Part shown: positions 7,675 through 15,628 of the stretch, piece by piece
Layout of the letters: the number at the start of each line of letters is the position of its first letter
Position numbering within the stretch: position 1 is the stretch's first letter
Assembly: GCA_015663855.1 (NCBI GenBank)
Contig: DQRJ01000172.1
Location: 1 to 26,767, forward strand
From: Flavobacteriales bacterium
GTDB lineage: Bacteria; Bacteroidota; Bacteroidia; Flavobacteriales_D; Sanyastnellaceae
Length of the DNA stretch: 26,767 nt
Reading direction: 5' to 3'
Notes under the pieces: model-generated
What the model was told of the DNA's origin: nothing
Database searches by the model: none
Seen by the model: the letters and a program-made list of their open reading frames with translations, nothing else
Program-made: the position numbers and the translations under genes

Positions 7675-8622
7675 TCATCCAAGCTTTTCAGATATTCTAT
7701 AATCCGTTCGAGACGGATTTGTGCGCGAAACCATCTCTGCGATGAATCCTGAAAGAAAAAGCTGAGACCCTAAAACCATTCCTGTTAGTGCCACATAAAA
7801 CGCTGATATCTCTGTGATATTTTTCGCTTCTAGGCCCTGTGACATTGCGTAAACTTTATACCCTCCAATTGTGGCAAAAAGCAAGAAACTCAGAGCGAAA
7901 GTTAGAGTACCTAAAAACCCGAAAAGGTGCATCGGCTTACGACCGAACCTCTGCACAAAGGCAATCGTCATAAGATCAAGCATGCCATTTGTAAATCTCT
8001 CCAAACCAAATTTAGTGGTACCGTATTTACGAGCTTGGTGTTCGACAACATACTCACCGATTTTATCAAAACCCGCATCTTTAGCGAGCAATGGAATATA
8101 TCTATGCATCTCCCCTTGCACCTCAATCGCCTTCACAACATCAAGTTTATAACACTTCAGGCCACAATTAAAATCATGAAGCATAATCCCACTAACACGG
8201 CGAGTCATCCAGTTATATAGCTTGGTCGGGATGGTTTTTGTAAGTGGATCATGCCTCTTCTTCTTCCATCCGCTCACTAAGTCCAAACCCTTATCTAACA
8301 ACTCTTTCTCCATTACAAGAATTTCATCAGGACTATCCTGAAGATCCGCATCCATTGTAAATACGACCTTCCCAGTAGCCTCCTCGAACCCCTTTTGCAA
8401 ACCCGCACTTTTACCATAGTTTCTCGCAAATCGGATTGCTTTAACCTTACCCGTGTACTTGTAAGAGAGTTGAGTAATCACATCCCAAGAATTATCTTTC
8501 GATCCGTCGTCAACAAAAACAATCTCATACTCACGATCCCTGAGAACCCTATCGATCCAGGCCATCAACTCCGGCAAGCTCTCGGCCTCATTATAAAGCG
8601 GGATTACAATACTTATGTCCAT
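7675..8622 (-). CDS. GT2 family glycosyltransferase (polyprenyl-phosphate mannose/glucose synthase-like)
   Basis: This 315-residue protein has an N-terminal GT-A domain (about 1-225) of the dolichol-phosphate-mannose-synthase type: 'SIVIPLYNEAESL', 'FVDDGSKDNSW' and the metal/nucleotide-binding 'DADLQD'. Two membrane segments follow (about 235-262 and 275-298), the layout of DPM1/ArnC/GtrB relatives that load a sugar from a nucleotide donor onto a lipid carrier at the inner membrane. The product probably serves cell-envelope glycan or protein glycosylation; the sugar cannot be read from the sequence. It follows the DUF4199 gene by 9 bp on the same strand, a pairing that recurs in Bacteroidota, so the two are probably one operon. 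It is convergent with mnmA with zero spacing. Confidence 0.88.
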   Translation of the reverse strand: MDISIVIPLYNEAESLPELMAWIDRVLRDREYEIVFVDDGSKDNSWDVITQLSYKYTGKVKAIRFARNYGKSAGLQKGFEEATGKVVFTMDADLQDSPDEILVMEKELLDKGLDLVSGWKKKRHDPLTKTIPTKLYNWMTRRVSGIMLHDFNCGLKCYKLDVVKAIEVQGEMHRYIPLLAKDAGFDKIGEYVVEHQARKYGTTKFGLERFTNGMLDLMTIAFVQRFGRKPMHLFGFLGTLTFALSFLLFATIGGYKVYAMSQGLEAKNITEISAFYVALTGMVLGSQLFLSGFIAEMVSRTNPSRTDYRISEKLG

Positions 8623-8631
8623 TCGACAAAC

Positions 8632-9168
8632 TTAGTTGAAATTCGACGTTTTATCAACTCGATATTGAGTTGCGGCAACGATTAAAGCAATTAACCCCCA
8701 TAATATAGATCCTATAAAAACACCTTTTATAGAACCTGAAAATGAATATCCATTTATAATGGTCTCCCTAGTTTCCTTCATAGTTTGTTCAAGTAACTCT
8801 CCTTCTAGCCCAAAACTTTTCATCATCTCCTCCGCTCTTTCTATACTCATATCAACAACTACTTCAATTAAATCTGGATTAATAACGTTAAAAAGAAAAA
8901 TGTTAAATAACGCTGAAGCCGTTAATATGCATAAAACCGCGAGCATAATATGCCCCAAGACTCTACCGAAACTAATAAAATCATCCTCCGCTGATCTAAT
9001 TGCACGACTTACTATAACCATTGTTATGATAATCAACAGTGATTGAGCCATCCCCACCTGCCATCCAATCAACATTTCTACTCCGAAAATATAGGCTACT
9101 AAACTCAGTACAACTGATATAAGAGCGGCCATTAATCCATGCTGCCAAACTAAATTATTTATTCGCAT
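8632..9168 (-). CDS. DUF4199 family four-helix membrane protein
   Basis: This 178-residue integral membrane protein has four predicted helices: about 10-33, 36-57, 70-96 and 146-168. Between helices three and four is an acidic, Met-rich segment (about 98-140: 'DMSIERAEEMMKSFGLEGELLEQTMKE') that is typical of DUF4199. Its function is unknown. The protein is likely an accessory of the adjacent GT2 glycosyltransferase because the genes are 9 bp apart on one strand and the pair recurs in Bacteroidota genomes. The ATG at 9168 lies 4 nt downstream of a near-consensus -7 box, so the operon may start here with a leaderless message. Confidence 0.8.
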   Translation of the reverse strand: MRINNLVWQHGLMAALISVVLSLVAYIFGVEMLIGWQVGMAQSLLIIITMVIVSRAIRSAEDDFISFGRVLGHIMLAVLCILTASALFNIFLFNVINPDLIEVVVDMSIERAEEMMKSFGLEGELLEQTMKETRETIINGYSFSGSIKGVFIGSILWGLIALIVAATQYRVDKTSNFN

Positions 9169-9172
9169 GGCC

Positions 9173-9180
9173 GAAAGGTA
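9173..9180 (-). promoter_or_regulatory. -7 box (TACCTTTC) of the DUF4199-GT2 operon
   Basis: One mismatch to TAnnTTTG on the minus strand, 4 nt before the ATG at 9168. A TTG lies about 22 nt upstream of the box, within the reported -33 spacing range but inside the divergent ffs gene. The divergent ffs box starts only 5 bp away. Confidence 0.5.
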
Positions 9181-9185
9181 CGCCT

Positions 9186-9193
9186 TATCTTTG
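9186..9193 (+). promoter_or_regulatory. -7 box (TATCTTTG) of the SRP RNA gene
   Basis: Perfect TAnnTTTG match ending 5 nt before the first base of the closing helix of the SRP RNA. Since the RNA 5' end can be estimated from its fold, this box is a local ruler for where transcription starts relative to the box. Confidence 0.65.
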
Positions 9194-9198
9194 CACCT

Positions 9199-9297
9199 GG
9201 GGCAAGTCTCTTACGACCAGCTCCCGCTTAATCCCCCAGGGTCGGAAGACAGCAAGGGTATGCGGTTGAGCGGTGCGATAAGAATCGCTTGCCCCTT
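9199..9297 (+). ncRNA. ffs: Signal recognition particle RNA, small (4.5S) bacterial type
   Basis: The apical SRP domain IV signature is present at about 9234-9262: CAGG-GTC-GGAA-GAC-AGCA, that is a GGAA tetraloop closed by a GTC/GAC helix and the symmetric CAGG/AGCA internal loop that binds Ffh. The ends pair perfectly (GGGGCAAG at 9199-9206 with CTTGCCCC at 9288-9295), and the intervening arms align as one long interrupted rod. The approximately 97-nt size fits the small bacterial form without an Alu domain. A T-rich stretch (TTTATTATT, then TTTTT further on) follows the closing helix and can act as the terminator. The RNA pairs with Ffh to target nascent membrane and exported proteins to the Sec/YidC machinery; yidC is downstream in the same window. 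Confidence 0.92.
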
Positions 9298-9358
9298 TAT
9301 TATTCTCGTTTTTCTGAGATAGATTTCTGCCTGGATAGCTTATAACTAAGACACAACC

Positions 9359-10870
9359 ATGAAAAATCGCACGATTACAAAGATTCTAATTGCAAATCGA
9401 GGGGAAATTGCTGTACGTATAATACGTTCTGCTAATGAAATGGGGATTTCTACCGTTGCTGTTTATTCTGAAGCCGATGCTGATGCTCCGCATGTTCTTG
9501 CTGCAGACGAAGCTATATGCATAGGTCCAGCACCATCATCTGAAAGCTATTTAGTCGCTGAAAAAGTTATAAATGCTGCAAAAAGCGTTGGCGCAAATGC
9601 CATTCACCCGGGATATGGCTTCTTATCAGAAAACGCTGAGTTTGCTGAAGCAGTTGAGAAATCTGGGATAGCATTTATAGGCCCTGGAACAGCTGCCATT
9701 AGAACTATGGGAAATAAGCTTGCAGCAAAAGACGCAGTCAAAAAACGCAACATTCCTTTAGTACCTGGAACTGAGGGTGCTATTTCAGATCCTGCAGAAG
9801 CGTTAAAAGAGGCGCAGAGAATTGGGATGCCTTTAATAATCAAGGCAAGCGCAGGTGGTGGTGGAAAGGGAATGAGATCTGTTTTTGATGAAAAAGACAT
9901 AGAAGAAGAATTAGCGAGGGCAATATCTGAAGCAGAAAGATCTTTCGGTGATGGAGCAGTATTTATGGAAAGGCTTGTTATTAAGCCCCGCCATATTGAA
10001 ATACAGATACTTGCTGATATGCACGGAAATGTAGTTCACCTCTTTGAGCGAGAATGTAGTATTCAACGTAGACACCAAAAAGTCGTAGAGGAAGCACCTT
10101 CCGCACTTTTAGACGATGCTCTTCGTGAAGAAATGGGTAACTGCGCTATTGAGGTAGCTAAATCATGTGACTATATCGGGGCCGGTACTGTGGAGTTTTT
10201 AGTTGATGCGGACAGGAACTTCTTCTTCCTTGAAATGAATACTAGACTTCAAGTTGAGCACACAGTAACAGAGGAGATTACAGGCGTCGATATTGTTAAA
10301 GAACAAATCCGTATCGCAGAAGGCCAAACGCTTTCGTTCGCACAAGAGGACTTGACTATTTCTGGACACTCCATCGAACTAAGGGTGTATGCTGAAGACG
10401 CTTCCTCTGGATTTCTTCCTGGAACTGGATTCCTTAAAACATACTCCCCTCCTACGGGAGCTGGCATTAGAGTAGATGATGGAGTCGTTGAAGGCGGGGA
10501 AGTGAGTATTCATTACGACCCCATGCTTTCAAAACTAATAGTCCATGCTTCAACTAGAGATGCTGCTATTGAACGAATGATTCAGGCGATTGATGATTAC
10601 AAAATCCGTGGTGTAAAAACCACATTAGACTTCGGGCGATTCGCTGTAAATCATTCCGCATTTAGATCGGGGAATTTCGATACCGGATTCGTGGATGAGC
10701 ATTTCACTCCTGAGAAGCTAATAAGAGAGCTGCCTGTTACTGATGAGGTGTATGCTGAGCTTGTAAGTGTTTTGGCCACTAGAATACAAAATGAAAACAC
10801 ATTAGCATCTCAATCAGAGTTTTCATATTCCCCAAGATCGCCTTGGAAAAGGAGAGAGACTAAAAACTGA
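9359..10870 (+). CDS. accC: Acyl-CoA (acetyl/propionyl-CoA) carboxylase, biotin carboxylase subunit
   Basis: This enzyme carboxylates biotin on a carrier protein using ATP and bicarbonate, the first half-reaction of acetyl- or propionyl-CoA carboxylase. Its 503 residues show the N-terminal 'ILIANRGEIAVRIIR' fold, 'IHPGYGFLSEN', the ATP-grasp glycine loop 'KASAGGGGKGMR' (about 160), 'ERECSIQRRHQK', and the catalytic 'EMNTRLQVEHTVTE' (about 290). It stops after a short tail with 'SPW' and has no biotinyl 'AMKM' domain, so it needs a separate carrier. At 503 residues it is longer than E. coli AccC and closer to the propionyl-CoA carboxylase type of Bacteroidota; the substrate cannot be settled from this subunit. 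Neither a carrier nor a carboxyltransferase gene lies next to it. It starts about 60 bp after the SRP RNA; no clear -7 box was found. Confidence 0.9.
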   Translation: MKNRTITKILIANRGEIAVRIIRSANEMGISTVAVYSEADADAPHVLAADEAICIGPAPSSESYLVAEKVINAAKSVGANAIHPGYGFLSENAEFAEAVEKSGIAFIGPGTAAIRTMGNKLAAKDAVKKRNIPLVPGTEGAISDPAEALKEAQRIGMPLIIKASAGGGGKGMRSVFDEKDIEEELARAISEAERSFGDGAVFMERLVIKPRHIEIQILADMHGNVVHLFERECSIQRRHQKVVEEAPSALLDDALREEMGNCAIEVAKSCDYIGAGTVEFLVDADRNFFFLEMNTRLQVEHTVTEEITGVDIVKEQIRIAEGQTLSFAQEDLTISGHSIELRVYAEDASSGFLPGTGFLKTYSPPTGAGIRVDDGVVEGGEVSIHYDPMLSKLIVHASTRDAAIERMIQAIDDYKIRGVKTTLDFGRFAVNHSAFRSGNFDTGFVDEHFTPEKLIRELPVTDEVYAELVSVLATRIQNENTLASQSEFSYSPRSPWKRRETKN

Positions 10871-10875
10871 TATTG

Positions 10876-10883
10876 TATCTTTA
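10876..10883 (+). promoter_or_regulatory. -7 box (TATCTTTA) of the exonuclease operon
   Basis: One mismatch to TAnnTTTG, placed between the accC stop and the exonuclease ATG with 6 nt from box to start codon. No TTG at proper -33 spacing was found. Confidence 0.45.
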
Positions 10884-10889
10884 CGCCTC

Positions 10890-11441
10890 ATGTCACAAAG
10901 ACAATTTATTATATATGATTTGGAGGCTACCTGCTGGAGGAGTCCTAAGCCGAGAACAGTTGAAATCATAGAGATAGGTGCTGTAAAAGTTGATGAAAAC
11001 TTAGAGGTTATTGACGAGTTTTGTGCATTTATTAAACCGATAGTCCATCCTAAGATTGATAAGTTTTGTACTAAACTTACAAGCATTACACAGGATGATG
11101 TTGAAGATGCCGAACCATTTGATGTGGTCGTTAAGAAGTTTTCTGATTGGATGGATTATGAAGAAACAAGGACTGCATTGTTCAGTTGGGGGGAGTTCGA
11201 CCATAGACAATTCGTTTTAGATGCAAGGCTTCACAATCTAGATCTTGAATGGTTGAAATATTGGGCTTGTTTACAGAGACATTATAGCAAATTTAAAGGC
11301 TCTAAAAATCAAATAGGACTTAAAAACGCATTGATTTTAGAAGGGTTAGAGTTTAACGGTGTGCAACATAGAGCGATTGCTGACGCTCAAAACATGGCTA
11401 AGCTATTTATTAAGGTTGCAAAACCGATGAAAATCGTCTAG
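10890..11441 (+). CDS. ERI1/KapD-like DEDDh 3'-5' exonuclease
   Basis: This 183-residue single-domain exonuclease has all catalytic residues of the DEDDh family: Exo I 'IIYDLEATCW' (D10, E12), Exo II 'SWGEFDHRQF' (D104) and Exo III 'HRAIADAQNMAKLF' (H160, D165). 'EIIEIGAVKVD' and 'FIKPIVHPKIDKFCTKLTSIT' are typical of the ERI1/KapD/Snp subfamily rather than of DnaQ proofreading subunits. Such enzymes trim RNA or DNA 3' ends; the bacterial substrate is not known. The gene begins 19 bp after accC but has its own candidate -7 box. It is followed at 11 bp by the membrane-protein gene and so probably heads the run that leads to kdsC. Confidence 0.88.
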   Translation: MSQRQFIIYDLEATCWRSPKPRTVEIIEIGAVKVDENLEVIDEFCAFIKPIVHPKIDKFCTKLTSITQDDVEDAEPFDVVVKKFSDWMDYEETRTALFSWGEFDHRQFVLDARLHNLDLEWLKYWACLQRHYSKFKGSKNQIGLKNALILEGLEFNGVQHRAIADAQNMAKLFIKVAKPMKIV

Positions 11442-11452
11442 ACAAAGTAGGA

Positions 11453-12367
11453 TTGGGCTCAGAATTAAAGACACGAAAGTTTTGGAAGAGTATCCTAGCC
11501 GTGCTTCTATTTTTCGGATTTATTCTGTTTATTCTTGACTCGACCCTGAACTACAATACAAGTATTTATTTTGCACCTGTATTAGTCTTAGTTTTTCTGA
11601 TTTCCGGCTCTTATTTCTGCCTAGAAAACGAGAAAGGGTTTATGAGGAGTATTCTTTTGCCGGTGCTTGTCTCAATTGCAACATTGTTGGGAATCACAGC
11701 TTATGTAACGTTCCAACCTTCCGAATACCCTTCAGCAGTACTATTGTTTACAGTTGTCTTTTCTTTTATATCGAATTTCATTCTATTTCTCAGAGAGGAA
11801 CCGAACGTGAGTGCGTTGGAAACTGGGATTAAGAAATTTATTATTGGAGCTTCTGTTTTAGTTTTCGGGTACGTGATTTCTGGCTTATCGAATTATGAGG
11901 TGGGTAAAACCACTAGTTTACTAGAAAACGAAACTGTTAAAGTGGGAACGTTTTTCGTGAACGTAAACCCTGATGGTGAATTCACTTATTATCATAGAAT
12001 TGCTTTACGCTATGAAAAAGGAGATATCGTGGAATTTTCTTCGAAGTATTATAAAGCTCTTATCGATCACGAGTCGTCTATAGAATTCGCTTATGACGTC
12101 GAGGAATTATGGAATCCCATTCCGTTCCCTAAGCAGAAACATAGGGAGGCAGCAAAAGTTTGGTCTAGTGGCATAGCTGGACAAGAGGCCGCTTATTATT
12201 TACTCGAAACAAAAATCACGAAAATTACTGAGGTTTATGGGGGTCAAAAATCATACAATATTGAAACGTCAAAACACCCTTGGAGAGGTTTAGAGTGGGC
12301 GGGTTGGTTTATTATGATTATTAGTGCGATTTTTGTGGTGGTAAAATTTTGGACTAATCGGAAATGA
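11453..12367 (+). CDS. Unrecognised polytopic membrane protein with a C-terminal extracytoplasmic domain
   Basis: I do not recognise this 304-residue protein. It shows five hydrophobic segments in the first half (about 12-28, 38-56, 66-87, 94-112 and 127-145), then a soluble domain of about 135 residues with mixed beta-like sequence, and a last membrane segment (about 283-300). The frame is open only from 11414 and the next in-frame ATG is at about residue 64, inside the second hydrophobic region, so the TTG at 11453 is the only sensible start; a TTG start is unusual for this window. The soluble part contains 'GEFTYYHRIALRYEKGD' and 'VEELWNPIPFPKQKHREAAKVW'. It lies 11 bp after the exonuclease gene and 13 bp before the DUF2520 gene, so it is probably co-transcribed with both. 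No function is assigned. Confidence 0.7.
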   Translation: MGSELKTRKFWKSILAVLLFFGFILFILDSTLNYNTSIYFAPVLVLVFLISGSYFCLENEKGFMRSILLPVLVSIATLLGITAYVTFQPSEYPSAVLLFTVVFSFISNFILFLREEPNVSALETGIKKFIIGASVLVFGYVISGLSNYEVGKTTSLLENETVKVGTFFVNVNPDGEFTYYHRIALRYEKGDIVEFSSKYYKALIDHESSIEFAYDVEELWNPIPFPKQKHREAAKVWSSGIAGQEAAYYLLETKITKITEVYGGQKSYNIETSKHPWRGLEWAGWFIMIISAIFVVVKFWTNRK

Positions 12368-12380
12368 AGATGAACCAAAG

Positions 12381-13160
12381 ATGAAATCGAATATTAGGAT
12401 AAGTATTGTTGGTGCTGGACGCGTAGCAAACATCTTGGGCAAAGCCTGGAGTCATGCTGGGGTAGAAATCGTCGAGATTTACAGTAGAAATTCAGACAAG
12501 GCGAACAAGCTTGCTGAGGTATTAAAAGCAAAAGTCGCTACTGATATTGGCAATATGGCAACAAACATTGATGCTGTTGCTGTTCTTGTGAGCGACGACG
12601 CTATTGAGGCGGTGGCCACTAGACTACCAAAGGAAGTTGCTAGATTTCACTCTTCGGGCATTACTGACGAAGCTGTTATGGGAGGAGAAAACGGTGTGTT
12701 ATGGCCTATAAAAAGTCTTAACGAAGAATCAGCAACAGACAGTCTTTCAGGTGTGCCTTTCGGAGTAAACGCGAACACTGACAGTCTGAAAACAATATTA
12801 GAAAACTTAGTTCTAGCAGTGGATGGGAGCTCTTTTGACGCTCCTAAAGAGGTGAGGTCTAAGGTGCATTTAGCCGCTGTTTTTACCGATAATTTCGCGA
12901 ATCACTGCCTTGCTTTATCACAGCAGATACTGGAGGAATCCGGTCTCCCTCCTGACTTGATGAAACCCCTTGCGGAGGGGATGGCTAGGGGTGCTAACAA
13001 GGGGACTTCTTACTCACGCCAAACCGGCGTTGCCTTACGTCGCGACATAGGCAGCCAAGAAAAACACTTATTACTACTCTCTCATTTTAATGATGCAGAG
13101 AGTTTAACTGATTTTTACAAATATTTGAGCAAACACATTTCTGACAACCACGAAACATGA
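12381..13160 (+). CDS. Rossmann-fold oxidoreductase-like protein, DUF2520 family
   Basis: This 259-residue protein starts with a dinucleotide-binding motif 'ISIVGAGRVANILG' (G11, G13), followed by an NAD(P)-binding Rossmann half (about 1-125) with 'FHSSGIT', and an alpha-helical C-terminal DUF2520 domain (about 130-255) carrying 'HLAAVFTDNFANHCLALSQ' and 'QTGVALRRD'. The fold resembles ketopantoate reductase and pyrroline-5-carboxylate reductase relatives, but the substrate is unknown. It overlaps the KdsC-type phosphatase gene by 4 bp (ATGA), a pairing common in Bacteroidota, so the two are translationally coupled. The ATG chosen gives the glycine motif at the normal distance from the N-terminus. 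Confidence 0.85.
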   Translation: MKSNIRISIVGAGRVANILGKAWSHAGVEIVEIYSRNSDKANKLAEVLKAKVATDIGNMATNIDAVAVLVSDDAIEAVATRLPKEVARFHSSGITDEAVMGGENGVLWPIKSLNEESATDSLSGVPFGVNANTDSLKTILENLVLAVDGSSFDAPKEVRSKVHLAAVFTDNFANHCLALSQQILEESGLPPDLMKPLAEGMARGANKGTSYSRQTGVALRRDIGSQEKHLLLLSHFNDAESLTDFYKYLSKHISDNHET

Positions 13161-13675
13161 ATTACAAGATTAAACTCTCTGAAATAGAATTGTTCGTTTT
13201 CGATTACGATGGCGTGTTTACAGACGGGCTCGTGTTATTGATGCCTGACGGGAGTCAAGTAAGACAGGCATCAACTCGAGACGGATTTGCTGTTCAATGG
13301 GCCGTTAAACAGGGACTACAAATCGCTGTTCTCACGGGCGGAAATGAGAAAGCCGTCGCTATTAGGATGGAGAAGCTCGGGGTAACCGAAGTACACCTCG
13401 GATGTTCGGACAAGCTCGAATCGCTCAACACTCTTTGTGCGAAACTGAACATTCCATTAAGCAAAGTCGCTTACATGGGAGACGACATTCCAGATCTCCC
13501 CGCTATGAATGGAGCAGGCCTAGCTGTTTGTCCTGACGATGCCGTAGAGGAGATACGAAATGTAGCTGATTACGTTAGCCCTAAATGTGGTGGACGAGGG
13601 TGCGTGAGAGATTTGCTAGAGCAGGCAATGAGATTAAAAGGGGTTTGGTCTTCAGAAAAAGCTCACAAATGGTGA
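13157..13675 (+). CDS. kdsC: KdsC-type HAD phosphatase (3-deoxy-D-manno-octulosonate 8-phosphate phosphatase)
   Basis: This 172-residue, cap-less HAD-superfamily phosphatase has motif I 'FVFDYDGVFTDG' (nucleophile D16, acid/base D18), motif II Thr in 'VLTGGNE' (T60), the motif III Lys in 'GCSDKLESL' (K86), and motif IV 'YMGDDIPDLPAM' (D109, D110). The tail 'KCGGRGCVRDLLEQAM' matches the KdsC/YrbI C-terminal motif that completes the neighbouring active site in the tetramer. The enzyme hydrolyses Kdo-8-phosphate to Kdo for lipopolysaccharide inner core synthesis in the cytoplasm. It overlaps the DUF2520 gene by 4 bp. A related sugar-acid phosphatase of the same family is the main alternative. 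Confidence 0.88.
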   Translation: MNYKIKLSEIELFVFDYDGVFTDGLVLLMPDGSQVRQASTRDGFAVQWAVKQGLQIAVLTGGNEKAVAIRMEKLGVTEVHLGCSDKLESLNTLCAKLNIPLSKVAYMGDDIPDLPAMNGAGLAVCPDDAVEEIRNVADYVSPKCGGRGCVRDLLEQAMRLKGVWSSEKAHKW

Positions 13676-13705
13676 TAATACGATAGGTTTCGAATAACAC
13701 TTAGC

Positions 13706-13713
13706 TAACTTCG
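13706..13713 (+). promoter_or_regulatory. Weak candidate -7 box (TAACTTCG) of yidC
   Basis: One mismatch to TAnnTTTG, 7 nt before the yidC ATG, in the 45-bp gap after kdsC. It could give yidC its own start besides readthrough from kdsC. Confidence 0.35.
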
Positions 13714-13720
13714 CGCCGCA

Positions 13721-15628
13721 ATGGATAAAAACACAATTATCGGATTCGTACTAATGTTTGCGCTATTAATGGGCTACAACTGGTACACCGCACCTACTGA
13801 AGAGGAATTAGCTGAAATGGAGAGAGTTGCAGAGGAAGAAGCAGCTATCCAAGACCAAGCTTTATGGGACGAGAGTAGTAAAGCAGGAAATGCACCTTCA
13901 CAACACGAAGTAACTGGTGCAGTATCCATTGACGTTCCAGAGATTGATTCTTTAGGTACATTAACTATTTCTCAAGAACTTAGAGCCAAGTACGGACCTT
14001 TTGCCCTTTCTATTTACGGAGAAAACAAAGAGTACGCTCTCACTTCACACGTTCTTGATGTTAGGATTAATTCTCGAGGCGGATTACCTACATCTGCCAC
14101 TCTAGTCGATGGCAATCTCCGTTATCGTGACGGGAAAGCAATCGAGCTTTGGGATACTGATAGGAGTTCTATGGATCTTCTATTCGATGTTCCAGGAACT
14201 GGACGTCTTAAGATGAGCGAACTAAATTTCTTGCTTACTTCTGAGACAGATACTACAATGTATCTAAGAGCTGTTACTGAATCAGGAGGCGCTATAGAAA
14301 TCACTCACACCTTAAATGGTTACGAGCTTGATACACGTATCACCTTTAGGGGGTTAGACCGAGAGGTGTTACCGGAACAGCATCTGGTTTGGTCTGCTAC
14401 TGGGTTAAGAAACGAGAAGGGATTAGAGTGGGAAAGACAGCATACATCAATCTTTTTCAAGGAAGAAGGGCGAGGGCGCGACTACCTCAGCGAAGGGCGT
14501 AGCGACGAAGAAATCATAGAATACGACCTAGAGTGGGTTGCGTTCAAACAGGATTTCTTTTCAGCACTTGTTTCAAGAGACGGAGGATTTAAAGCAGGAG
14601 CTATACTTACGAATGAACTTTTTGAAGATGACACAACATCTACACTGAGATTCAAAGCCGACCTACCTATGGTCGCTGAGGTGCGTGGAAACACTATGGA
14701 ACATGAGCTTTCATTCTATTTCGGACCAAACGACCTTAAGCTACTCAACAACACCGGCCTTGAGGAAGCTGGACGTATTATTGATTATGGTTGGTGGATT
14801 TTCGGATGGGTAAATAGAAACTTCATCCTTCCAATCTACGATTTCCTGAACACTCGTATCGCAAGTGCAGGACTCATAATTCTTATAATCACCCTTATAA
14901 TAAAGATGTTCCTCTTCCCTATTACTTGGAAGAACTTCCTTAGCTCTGCGAAGATGAAAATGCTTCGTCCTGATATTGAGAAGATTAACGAAGAGCATAA
15001 GGATGATAGCACTGCTCGCCAACAAGCGACAATGGAGCTCTACAGAAAGACTGGGGTAAATCCAATGGCGGGTTGTCTCCCTGCTTTACTCCAGATGCCC
15101 GTACTCTACGCTATGTTCCGCTTCTTCCCTGCGAACATTGACTTGCGTGGAAAGAGCTTCCTTTGGGCTGACGATCTTGCCGCTTTTGACAGCGTTATAG
15201 ACCTACCGATTACTATCCCTATGTACGGAAGTCACATAAGTGGTTTCACGGTATTGATGGCTATTTCAATCTTCTTCTACATGAGGATGACAACGGCGAA
15301 TCAGCCGCCTCAAGCTTCGCAGCCTGGCATGCCTAACATGAAGGTGATACAGAATATCATCCCGTTCACTATGTTGTTCTTCTTCAATAAGTTTGCTTCT
15401 GGTCTGAGTCTTTATTACCTAGCAGCTAACCTTGTGTCTATAGGCCAAATGCTGATTATCAAACGCTATTTCATAGACGAGGACCAGATTCTAGCTACGA
15501 TTGACGCTAACGTAAAGAATCCTAAAAAGAAATCAGCTTTTCAGGAACGTTTAGCCGAGATGCAACAAGAACAGGTAAAGAAAACGAAAGAGATAAAAGC
15601 CTCTAAAAACAAGCGTAAGAAAAAGTAA
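13721..15628 (+). CDS. yidC: Membrane protein insertase YidC
   Basis: YidC inserts and folds inner-membrane proteins, alone or with SecYEG. The 635-residue protein has an N-terminal membrane anchor (about 5-22), a large periplasmic beta-sandwich domain (about 60-340), and the conserved 60KD_IMP core from about 350 onward with 'LIILIITLIIKMFLFPITWKNFLSSAKM', the cytoplasmic loop 'MELYRKTGVNPMAGCLPALLQMPVLYAMFRFFP', and the final helices. It ends in a Lys-rich tail ('KASKNKRKKK') that can contact the ribosome. The length and long periplasmic domain are as expected for Bacteroidota. It is 45 bp downstream of kdsC and its stop codon overlaps the next start (TAATG), so the lipoprotein gene is coupled to it. 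Confidence 0.97.
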   Translation: MDKNTIIGFVLMFALLMGYNWYTAPTEEELAEMERVAEEEAAIQDQALWDESSKAGNAPSQHEVTGAVSIDVPEIDSLGTLTISQELRAKYGPFALSIYGENKEYALTSHVLDVRINSRGGLPTSATLVDGNLRYRDGKAIELWDTDRSSMDLLFDVPGTGRLKMSELNFLLTSETDTTMYLRAVTESGGAIEITHTLNGYELDTRITFRGLDREVLPEQHLVWSATGLRNEKGLEWERQHTSIFFKEEGRGRDYLSEGRSDEEIIEYDLEWVAFKQDFFSALVSRDGGFKAGAILTNELFEDDTTSTLRFKADLPMVAEVRGNTMEHELSFYFGPNDLKLLNNTGLEEAGRIIDYGWWIFGWVNRNFILPIYDFLNTRIASAGLIILIITLIIKMFLFPITWKNFLSSAKMKMLRPDIEKINEEHKDDSTARQQATMELYRKTGVNPMAGCLPALLQMPVLYAMFRFFPANIDLRGKSFLWADDLAAFDSVIDLPITIPMYGSHISGFTVLMAISIFFYMRMTTANQPPQASQPGMPNMKVIQNIIPFTMLFFFNKFASGLSLYYLAANLVSIGQMLIIKRYFIDEDQILATIDANVKNPKKKSAFQERLAEMQQEQVKKTKEIKASKNKRKKK

